Both the position numbers and the translations under genes were made by a program. Under the pieces are notes generated by a model. It worked only from the letters and a program-made list of their open reading frames with translations. It did no database searches and had not been told where the DNA came from. A stretch of 64,000 nt of DNA from Desulfohalovibrio reitneri (GTDB lineage: Bacteria; Desulfobacterota; Desulfovibrionia; Desulfovibrionales; Desulfovibrionaceae), in contig NZ_JOMJ01000004.1 in the NCBI RefSeq assembly GCF_000711295.1, positions 248,001 through 312,000 of the forward strand, given 5' to 3'. This document shows, piece after piece, positions 39,573 to 45,874 of this stretch; position 1 is the stretch's first letter, and each line of letters starts with the position of its first letter.

Positions 39573-39991
39573 ACCCGCACGCCGACGGCATCTGGGCCTG
39601 GCTCGAGCACAAGGCCCCCAACTTCCCGGCCTTCCTCTACGGCTGCACCTCGGGCGCGCTCGGCTTGGCCGCCTTCGGCTTCCTGCTGCTGCTTTTCCTG
39701 GCGCAGCACGCCGTGGCCGGCATGTATGTGGGCGCGCTGGTGGCCGCCTGTGCCGCCGGGTACAGCTTCGGGCAAAAACGCAAGACCGGCGTCACCCGCG
39801 GGGCCATGCTTCAGGCCCTGCTGCTGGGAGCGCTTGTCGGCCTTGCCGCCTACCTCGGCCTGGACAACGCCGCCGACCGCTTTCCCTACGCCTCGCCCGG
39901 CCTGTTCGACCTGTCCACCCTGGTCATAGGCGGTTTGGCCGCCTCCTTCGCCGGGCTGCGCCTGCGCCAGCGGTTCGAGGAAATCGGCTGA
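39569..39991 (+). CDS. Small membrane protein, third gene of the TSUP operon (140 aa)
   Basis: Four hydrophobic segments (about 22-45, 48-65, 78-95 and 112-130), a basic loop (GQKRKTGVTRG) and a charged C-terminus (RLRQRFEEIG). The GTG start overlaps the previous stop. No family recognised. It completes a three-gene membrane operon. Confidence 0.65.
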   Translation: MNPHADGIWAWLEHKAPNFPAFLYGCTSGALGLAAFGFLLLLFLAQHAVAGMYVGALVAACAAGYSFGQKRKTGVTRGAMLQALLLGALVGLAAYLGLDNAADRFPYASPGLFDLSTLVIGGLAASFAGLRLRQRFEEIG

Positions 39992-40068
39992 CCATTCCCG
40001 CTTGACCCCGCCCCCCGTCCTGTTCATCCTCTCCCCATGACCGGCCGAGCGTCGGAAACGGAGGGTTC

Positions 40069-40629
40069 ATGCACGAGACATCCCTGGGCGGCTCCATTCG
40101 CGATTACCTCACCGGTGAGGAGACACCCAACACCACCTACGAGGAGATGCGCCAGGCACTTGCCAAGCTCATGGTGGAGGAGCGCGGCTATCCCAAGGAC
40201 CGCCTGCGCCCCAAGGTGGGAGTCTCCTTCGAGATTGACGGCGGGAATTTCTGCCGGGTGGTGGACCTGGTGGTCGAGGACGAGTCCGGCCGTCCCCTCC
40301 TGGCCGTGCTTTTCTGTTCCGGCATCCCCGGCACCTACACCCGCGAGACCCTGGCCTCGGCCCGCCTTCTGCCCGACGGTCCCGTCCCCTTGGCCCTTGC
40401 CACCGACACCATGGACGCCGTGCTCCTCAGCGTGCCGGACGGGAAGGAACTCGGCACCGGCATGGACGCCCTCCCTCGCTGGGAGGACCTGCCCGCTCTG
40501 GCCCAGGGCCGGGACACCTCCCCGCTCTCCGAAGACCGCGCCCAGCGCGAGCGCCGAATTCTCTACGCCTACTCCGAAATGCTCTCCTCTTGCTGCGAAT
40601 CCACCTGCTGCCCTCTGCCTGGTCGGTGA
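40069..40629 (+). CDS. HsdR N-terminal-like domain protein, catalytic residues apparently lost
   Basis: A 186-residue protein resembling the type I restriction HSDR_N_2 domain (PF13588): MRQALAKLMVEERGYPKDRL (27-46) and RVVDLVVEDESGRPLLAV (63-80) are characteristic. In active members the stretch after PLLV reads E-x-K (PD-(D/E)xK nuclease core). Here the aligned residues are Leu81-Phe82-Cys83, while Asp66 is kept, so nuclease activity is doubtful. The C-terminus has a Cys cluster (SSCCESTCC). CGGAGGG precedes the ATG. No HsdM or HsdS gene is nearby. A giant palindrome begins at its stop codon. Confidence 0.75.
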   Translation: MHETSLGGSIRDYLTGEETPNTTYEEMRQALAKLMVEERGYPKDRLRPKVGVSFEIDGGNFCRVVDLVVEDESGRPLLAVLFCSGIPGTYTRETLASARLLPDGPVPLALATDTMDAVLLSVPDGKELGTGMDALPRWEDLPALAQGRDTSPLSEDRAQRERRILYAYSEMLSSCCESTCCPLPGR

Positions 40630-40744
40630 CCGTCGAGGTCGCCCCCTGGCTTCGTTGCTTCGGAGGGCGCAGGGGCGGGCCGTACGGGGGTACTGTCCCG
40701 CCCCTGCGCCCTCCTTGCGCCTCGCCAGGGAACGACCTCGACGG
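40630..40744. repeat. 115-nt three-stem palindrome
   Basis: Outer stem CCGTCGAGGTCG with its complement at 40733-40744 (12 bp), middle stem CCCTGGC/GCCAGGG (7 bp) and inner stem GGAGGGCGCAGGGGCGGG with its complement at 40697-40714 (18 bp); the loop contains GTAC-GGGG-GTAC. In all, 37 perfect pairs. It begins at the stop codon of the HsdR_N-like gene. No T-tract follows on either strand, so it is not a simple intrinsic terminator. Confidence 0.85.
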
Positions 40745-40804
40745 CCTGATTCACGCGTCAGTGCGCGGGGCTCGTCCGTCCAGGGGGACGGACATCGCGA
40801 AGAG

Positions 40805-41105
40805 GGGGTGGGCGCTTGCGCGCGCATGGGAGTGGGCGGGAGGATTCCATCTCCGGGGAGATGTAATGGGGAGTGGGGCGCTTGCGCGCGCCCGGGAGAA
40901 AGAACTGCGCAAGCAGGGCTGCTGGCGCGACGCCCTGGGTGGACGCTTGTGCGCACCTGGGAGTAGGCGGGAGTTTTCCATCTCCAGGGGGATGTTACTG
41001 GGAGTGGGCGCTTGCGCGCGCCCGGGAGAAAGAACTGCGCAAGCAGGGGCGCTAGCGCGAAGCCCTGGGGGAGCGCTTGCACGCGCCCGGGAGAAAGAAG
41101 GCATG
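40805..41105. repeat. Tandem array with 65-bp period, alternating unit types
   Basis: Five copies of a core GCGCTTGCGCGCGC (or close variant) start at 40812, 40878, 40943, 41008 and 41073, i.e. every 65-66 bp. Units alternate: type A carries a CATCTCC/GGAGATG hairpin (CATCTCC/GGGGATG in the second A), type B carries GCTTGCGC/GCGCAAGC and CAGGG/CCCTG stems. The order is A-B-A-B-partial. The gap from 40630 to 41237 holds this array, the palindrome before it, and no gene. Frames through it are Arg/Ala-rich artefacts. Confidence 0.85.
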
Positions 41106-41237
41106 TCTTTGGGTGGAGTTAACGTGGTAACTGCCCTGGCAGGGGGTCTGCGCGCGCTCGGGGGGAAGAAAGTGGCTATCCCCATGAGGAAGGGGGGAAA
41201 TCTCGCTGGTCGTCGGGCGGAGTTGTTCCGCCCGCTT

Positions 41238-41588
41238 TCAGGCCTGCAGTTTGGCGGCCAGGGTTTCCAGTTCGTTGGGTTCGTGGTCGGTCTGGTCGTC
41301 GGCGTAGAGGAGCTGGCGCATGAAGAAGGGGCTGTCCACGTCCAGGGCGGCCTTGCCGCGTTTGGCCATGGACACCACCGCCTCGCGCACGCGCTGACGT
41401 TCCGGAGCGGGCAGTTTTTCCACCAGGCCGTCCAGCCTCGAGGGCAGGGAGGTCAGCAACTCGGCTTTCTTTCGCAGTGCTTGGCGGTGGCCTTGCAGGT
41501 CGCCCACGGCCGCCAGCTTTCCAGCGTCGGCTTCCAGGTCGCGGATTTCCCTGGCCGTGTCGGTCAGCAGGTCTTTTACGTCAGACAT
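41238..41588 (-). CDS. Hypothetical helical protein downstream of a PAS kinase (116 aa)
   Basis: Soluble, almost wholly helical protein: LLTDTAREIRDLEADAGKLAAV (5-26), then QALRKKAELLTSLPSRLDGLVEKLPAPERQRVREAVV. No motif recognised. The ATG follows GGAGGAG and lies 8 bases inside the end of the histidine kinase gene, so it is coupled to it. It may be a partner or regulator of that kinase (inference). Confidence 0.65.
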   Translation of the reverse strand: MSDVKDLLTDTAREIRDLEADAGKLAAVGDLQGHRQALRKKAELLTSLPSRLDGLVEKLPAPERQRVREAVVSMAKRGKAALDVDSPFFMRQLLYADDQTDHEPNELETLAAKLQA

Positions 41589-42732
41589 GGCTCTCCTCCA
41601 TTCGCCTGGGCAGGTCGATGGCAAAGCGGGTGCCGTCCTCCTCCGTGGAGGTGAAGAAGACCCTGCCGCCCAGGTATTTTTCGCCCAGCAGTTTCATGCC
41701 GTAGGTTCCCAGGCCCCGTCCGCCACCCTTGGTGGAGAAGGAGCGCTGGAAGATGAGCAACTGGTCGTCCTCGGGAATGGCCGTTGGATTGCGCACTTCA
41801 AAGCGCACCCGGCCCTCGTCCGTCACGTCGCACGAGGCGGTCACGGTCGCGCCCTCATACTCCGCCTCCAGGGCGTTCTTGATCATGTTCTCCACCACCC
41901 GCTTGAGCAGTACCGAATCGGTGCGGATGGGGTCGGGGCAGCCGTTTTCCACCAGAAGCTCCTTGCCCGCCGCCAGGTCGGAGCGGTTGTAAATCCTGGC
42001 CACGCCGGAAAGCAGGGTGCCGGGGTCCACGTCATGCGGGTTGATCTGCAATTCCCTTTGCTCCGCGGCCAGCAGGTCCTTTTGGGCCAGGATCTCCTCC
42101 ACCATTTGCTCGAAGTAGTCGGACAGCAGGCGGGCGTCCTCGCCAAGGTTGGGCGGTGCGTCCTCGCGCAGCATCTGGATGAGCCCCCGGATTCCCGAAG
42201 CGGAATTGAGGATGTCGTGGAAGAATACCCGCTCCAGGGCGCGGCGGCGCTTCTCTCCGGAGATGTCCTGCACATGGAACAGGGTGTAGATCTCGTCGGC
42301 CACCTCCAGGGGCTTGGTGGTGACAAGCAGGTCCATGGCCTCCATGTCGTCCCCCTCGCTCCGGGTCAGGCGGCATTCGCGGGTGCATTCCCGGCCGGAC
42401 AACCCCTCCATGATAGCCTGGGCCGCACCGCAGTGGCGACAGGCCTCGGCCGTGCCGCAGCCCCCGGGGGTCTCCTTGCTGCGGGGGCAGCCCAGCACCT
42501 CGCCCGGCCGCGAGCCGAGCAGCTTCCGCACACCCTCCGGACCAAGAGCCTTCTCGAACGCCTTGTTGGCAAAGACTATCTGGCGGTATGCGTTGAGGAT
42601 GAAGATGATGTTGGGCAGGGAATCGAGGATCAACCGCAACTCGGTCTCCCCCACGACGCGGGCTTGCCGTTGGATTTCAGCCTCGCCCAAGCGTTCGGGC
42701 GGCAGGAAGGCGGTTTCAGGGGTGGTGGTCAT
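41581..42732 (-). CDS. PAS-domain sensor histidine kinase with a Cys-rich PAS
   Basis: A 383-residue cytoplasmic kinase. A PAS domain (about 30-155) contains a Cys cluster: Cys82, Cys92, Cys98, Cys101 (CRHCGAAQAI), Cys116 and Cys120 (CTREC). A DHp-like helix with His172 (VFFHDILNSASGI) and an HATPase domain follow (N box NMIKNALEA near 287; GRGLGTYGMKLL near 344; FSTKGGG before it). No membrane segment. Cys-rich PAS domains of this pattern may bind metal or an iron-sulfur cluster and sense redox state, but the ligand is unknown. No response regulator adjoins it. Confidence 0.88.
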   Translation of the reverse strand: MTTTPETAFLPPERLGEAEIQRQARVVGETELRLILDSLPNIIFILNAYRQIVFANKAFEKALGPEGVRKLLGSRPGEVLGCPRSKETPGGCGTAEACRHCGAAQAIMEGLSGRECTRECRLTRSEGDDMEAMDLLVTTKPLEVADEIYTLFHVQDISGEKRRRALERVFFHDILNSASGIRGLIQMLREDAPPNLGEDARLLSDYFEQMVEEILAQKDLLAAEQRELQINPHDVDPGTLLSGVARIYNRSDLAAGKELLVENGCPDPIRTDSVLLKRVVENMIKNALEAEYEGATVTASCDVTDEGRVRFEVRNPTAIPEDDQLLIFQRSFSTKGGGRGLGTYGMKLLGEKYLGGRVFFTSTEEDGTRFAIDLPRRMEESHV

Positions 42733-42825
42733 GCGTGGACTCCGGTATGTGGGAGCGGACAGTATGGACTTCCACGCGAGTGCGGGTCAAGTTCGGCCCG
42801 GGCGCGGCCGGACTGGAGGAGAGGA

Positions 42826-43143
42826 GTGATCATCTGCACGCGCTGCGGCGGACCCAACGAGGACCGGGCCCTGGTCTGCGTGGTCTGCGGCCGCAAGCTG
42901 CAAAGCGCCAGAAAAGCCGGCGACGAGGGTCGCTCCCCGCTTGAATTCCGGGATTCCCCGGAGCCCCTTTCCCTGGGCGGCTTTCTGCGCGGCGAGGGAG
43001 GCCTGCGCAGACACCTGGAGGCCTGGGCGGGATTGGCCGTGCTGCTGGGCGCGGCCGGATACGGGCTTGCCACCGGGGAATATCTGCCACTGTGGCTGGC
43101 CGTTCCGGTGGTGGGGCTGGCCGCTTGGCTGCGCAAGCTGTGA
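42826..43143 (+). CDS. Zinc-ribbon membrane protein (105 aa)
   Basis: N-terminal double zinc knuckle CTRC (4-7) and CVVC (18-21) of the zinc-ribbon type, a linker with FRDSPEPLSLGGFL, and two C-terminal hydrophobic segments (about 65-80 and 86-101). GGAGGAGAGGA precedes the GTG start. Function unknown. It is divergent from the PAS kinase with a short shared upstream region and converges on the following minus-strand genes with an 8-bp gap. Confidence 0.7.
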   Translation: MIICTRCGGPNEDRALVCVVCGRKLQSARKAGDEGRSPLEFRDSPEPLSLGGFLRGEGGLRRHLEAWAGLAVLLGAAGYGLATGEYLPLWLAVPVVGLAAWLRKL

Positions 43144-43150
43144 AGCGGAT

Positions 43151-43687
43151 TCAATCGCAGCAGCGCACGGTCATGGCGGTGCCGCACATGGTCTTGCCGA
43201 TGGTGGCCGTGAGACAGCGCGCCTCCTTTCGCACTTCAAAAGGCACCGTGATGCGCGTCTTGCCCCAGGCGGAACTGGAGAGCATGAGCCGCCCCTCGGC
43301 GGCGTAGCTGTAGAAGTCGTGCGTGTCCGATGCGTAGAAGGCGCTGAAGACGTACACGTCGTTGACCTCGCGAACGAAATTGTAGTCCGGCGGGGTCTTG
43401 CAGGTCACGGCGGCCAGGGCTTTCTGGGAAAGGCAGCGCAGCAGCTTTTCGGGTGAGAAGGGCGGCTCCCCGTCGCGTATGCGGGGTGGCTGCTGCATGG
43501 GAAGCGGGGCCAGGCTTCCCGGTCCCGGCGCTGTGGCGTTGCCCTGGGTCGCGTTTCCCTGCGTCGCGTTGCCTTCCCGCAGGGGGAAGGGCACTTCCGG
43601 TCCGGCCTCCCCGTTTTCCTGACCAAAGGCCGGGACGGCGGCCAGCAGGAGAACGAGCACAAGGGACAGAAGCGGCAGGCGGCGCAT
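43151..43687 (-). CDS. Exported Cys-containing hypothetical protein (178 aa)
   Basis: Signal peptide at residues 1-21 (ends AFGQ). The mature N-terminus has a repeat of Asn-Ala-Thr-Gln-Gly units and a Pro-rich stretch. The C-terminal domain contains five Cys (LLRCLSQ, VTCKTPP, EARCLTA, TMCGTA, VRCCD counting the last as a pair), suggesting disulfides in the periplasm. The start overlaps the stop of the upstream 67-aa gene in ATGA. No family recognised. Confidence 0.65.
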   Translation of the reverse strand: MRRLPLLSLVLVLLLAAVPAFGQENGEAGPEVPFPLREGNATQGNATQGNATAPGPGSLAPLPMQQPPRIRDGEPPFSPEKLLRCLSQKALAAVTCKTPPDYNFVREVNDVYVFSAFYASDTHDFYSYAAEGRLMLSSSAWGKTRITVPFEVRKEARCLTATIGKTMCGTAMTVRCCD

Positions 43688-43890
43688 CAGAACTCCAGGA
43701 AGATTTGAAAGCCCTTGGGGTTGTCTGTCTCGCACTGGTTCTTGCACCCCGCGCACTGGAAGCTGCCGGGCTTGTGGAACCAGACCGCCTTGCGGGGCGT
43801 GGGGCATTGGAAGAATTCATACACTGTGGCGTCCACCGTCCCTCTGAAGAGCGTGTAGCCTTCCTGTTTGAGAAAATCCTTGAAGCGCAA
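43687..43890 (-). CDS. Small Cys-containing hypothetical protein (67 aa)
   Basis: Soluble small protein with Cys at about 29 and a C-A-G-C-K-N-Q-C cluster near 46-52, i.e. a possible three- or four-Cys metal site. Both Phe-rich ends (MRFKDFLKQEG, GFQIFLEF) look ordered. It is overlapped by the exported protein gene downstream and lies 32 bp after the CheX-like gene on the same strand, so three genes form one unit. Confidence 0.6.
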   Translation of the reverse strand: MRFKDFLKQEGYTLFRGTVDATVYEFFQCPTPRKAVWFHKPGSFQCAGCKNQCETDNPKGFQIFLEF

Positions 43891-43922
43891 CCCTTCCTCC
43901 GGGGCGTCTTCGGGGTGCGCGG

Positions 43923-44381
43923 CTACTCGAAGCTGACTTCCACGGTGAATTCGCCGTGCTCGGTGGTGAAGGGCACGGCCATAATGGGGCTGTTGACCAC
44001 GTGCGAGATGGTGTGGTTGTTGCCCATGATGACCGTGGGCGTGGCCGCCTGGAAAACGTACCCCATCTCGGAGAGCCCGCGCCTGGCCTGGCCGGAGATC
44101 ATGTTGGTCACTTCTCCCACCGCGTCCTTGACGTCCTGGATGACGTCCTCGATCTCTCCGCCGAGCATGTTTTTGACGATGGCGATGGCGCAGTCCCGGG
44201 TGAAGGTCACGGAAATGGTTCCGTTCTTCTCGCCGGTGATGCCGATGATGCCGGTGACGTCGCCCTTGGCGATGTTATCCTTTTTGACGTAGGGTTTGCC
44301 CGCCTCCGGCGTGACCATGGCCATGGTGGAGAGTACGTCTGTCGTGGCCTTGATGAAAGGCTTGGCTATATTGATGTCCAC
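43923..44381 (-). CDS. cheX: CheX-like chemotaxis phosphatase
   Basis: A 152-residue protein of the CheC/CheX/FliY phosphatase family. CheX removes phosphate from CheY-P. The functional helix contains Glu and Asn in DAVGEVTNMISGQARRGL (about 90-107), the ExxN motif of the family, and the C-terminal beta region (GNNHTISHVVNSPIMAVPF) matches CheX. The GTG start is chosen because AAGGAG lies upstream at a suitable distance and homology begins at VDINIAKPF. Not near a main chemotaxis cluster; targets could include the CheY-like regulator at 60.8 kb. Confidence 0.8.
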   Translation of the reverse strand: MDINIAKPFIKATTDVLSTMAMVTPEAGKPYVKKDNIAKGDVTGIIGITGEKNGTISVTFTRDCAIAIVKNMLGGEIEDVIQDVKDAVGEVTNMISGQARRGLSEMGYVFQAATPTVIMGNNHTISHVVNSPIMAVPFTTEHGEFTVEVSFE

Positions 44382-44596
44382 CAGCGAGGTCTCCTTGTCC
44401 GGTTCCCTTCTTGACGTTTTCGAGTGCCGCACGGGGAGCGGGATGGCTGCGGCCCGGCGCGCCGTTCCCCATTCGCGCCCCGTTTTAAACCGGCCGTCCC
44501 GCTCTGGCAACCCCCGCTTCCCCTTGCGCTCGTCACCCGTGGGAATTATGAAGGGGGCGCCGGAGGAGAATCTCCGGCCCGGCTCGGGAGGGGGAC

Positions 44597-45874
44597 ATGA
44601 CTGAGCGAGAAGACGGCCTGCTGGGGGACATCACCGTCCTGCACGTGGAGGACGACTCCATCATCCGCTTTCATCTGGAGGCCATCCTGGGGAAGCGGGT
44701 CAAGGAGCTGATTTCCGTTGAGGACGGCGAGACCGGCCTTGAGGAGTTCAGGAGGCTCCAGCCGGACGTTGTCATCAGCGACATCCGGCTGCCGGGCATG
44801 TCCGGGCTGGAGATGATTGAGGCCATCCGCGAGGAGGATCCGGAAGCGCCGGTCATCGTCACCTCGGCCTACTCCGACGTGGAGTACATGCTCAAGGCCA
44901 TCGAGCTGGGCGTGGACAAGTACCTCGTCAAGCCCTTCGAGCCCTCCCAGGTGCAGCGGGCGGTCATCAGGTCCGCCCGCAGCGTCCTCGCCCACCGCCG
45001 CATCGCCGAAGCGCACCGCTACGCCAACTTCCTGCTGGACATCAATCCCAACTTCATCGCCACCTTCGACGGCGACGAGGTGGAGTATATTAACTCCACT
45101 TTTCTGGATTTTATGGGGTTTTCTTCCCTGCAGACGTTCATCCTCTCCGGACGGACCATCGCCGATTTCGTGCAGGAGGTGGATGGCCACCAGGATGCCA
45201 CCCGAAGGGAGCGCTGGCACCGCGAGGTCATGAAAAAACCGGACGGCGAGTCGATCATCCGCCTCAATGGAGGCGACGGTGAGACGGAGCGCGCCTGCTT
45301 GGCCAGCCACAACCGTTTCGACGACACCGGCAAGGTGGTCCTCGTCCTCACCGATATCACGAAGTTGGACAACGAGAGGAAGTGCTTGGCCGTGCAGGCC
45401 AAGACCGACTACCTCACGGGTCTGAGCAACCGCCTCAGCATACTGGAGCGCCTGGACGAGGAAATGGCCCGCGCCAACCGCTACGGCCAGCCCCTCTCCC
45501 TGGTCATGTTCGACATCGACGACTTCAAGCGCGTCAACGACGTCCACGGCCACGTGGCCGGAGACGAGGTGCTCAAGGCGCTGGCCTCTGGGTATCGCGA
45601 GCACCTGAGGGAAAACGACATGCTGGCCCGCTGGGGCGGCGAGGAATTCCTGCTGCTTCTGCCCGGCTGCGACGACGCCCAGGCAGGTCGCGTGGCGGAC
45701 AAGCTGCTCCGCCTGCTGCGCGAAGAACCAGTGGGGCCGGACGGCGGCATCACCATCAGTTTCGGCGTTACCGGCTATCTGCCGGGGGAAAAGCGGGAGA
45801 CGGTCCTGGAGCGGGTGGACCAGGCGCTGCACCAGGCCAAGAGCGGCGGCAAGGACAGGCTGGTAGCCCTCTAG
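44597..45874 (+). CDS. Response regulator with PAS and active GGDEF domain (diguanylate cyclase)
   Basis: A 425-residue protein: receiver (about 10-130, acceptor Asp62 in VVISDIRLPG, Lys112 in LVKPFEP), PAS (about 140-258) and GGDEF (about 265-425). The active-site loop is GGEEF (347-351) and an inhibitory-site RxxD (Arg338-Asp341) lies five residues before it, so it should synthesise c-di-GMP under phospho and product control. GGGAGGGG precedes the ATG. It converges on a degenerate kinase/cyclase gene; the two stop codons share the palindrome CTAG. Its cognate kinase is not obvious. Confidence 0.94.
   Translation: MTEREDGLLGDITVLHVEDDSIIRFHLEAILGKRVKELISVEDGETGLEEFRRLQPDVVISDIRLPGMSGLEMIEAIREEDPEAPVIVTSAYSDVEYMLKAIELGVDKYLVKPFEPSQVQRAVIRSARSVLAHRRIAEAHRYANFLLDINPNFIATFDGDEVEYINSTFLDFMGFSSLQTFILSGRTIADFVQEVDGHQDATRRERWHREVMKKPDGESIIRLNGGDGETERACLASHNRFDDTGKVVLVLTDITKLDNERKCLAVQAKTDYLTGLSNRLSILERLDEEMARANRYGQPLSLVMFDIDDFKRVNDVHGHVAGDEVLKALASGYREHLRENDMLARWGGEEFLLLLPGCDDAQAGRVADKLLRLLREEPVGPDGGITISFGVTGYLPGEKRETVLERVDQALHQAKSGGKDRLVAL

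Noticed and set aside
40805-41105. CRISPR-like array of regular repeats
   Set aside because: The 65-bp units repeat along their whole length and alternate between two types; there are no unique spacers and no cas genes.
40545-41654. Long Arg/Ala/Pro-rich reading frames across the repeat array on both strands
   Set aside because: They are read-through frames in GC-rich repeats, with no ribosome sites or family resemblance.
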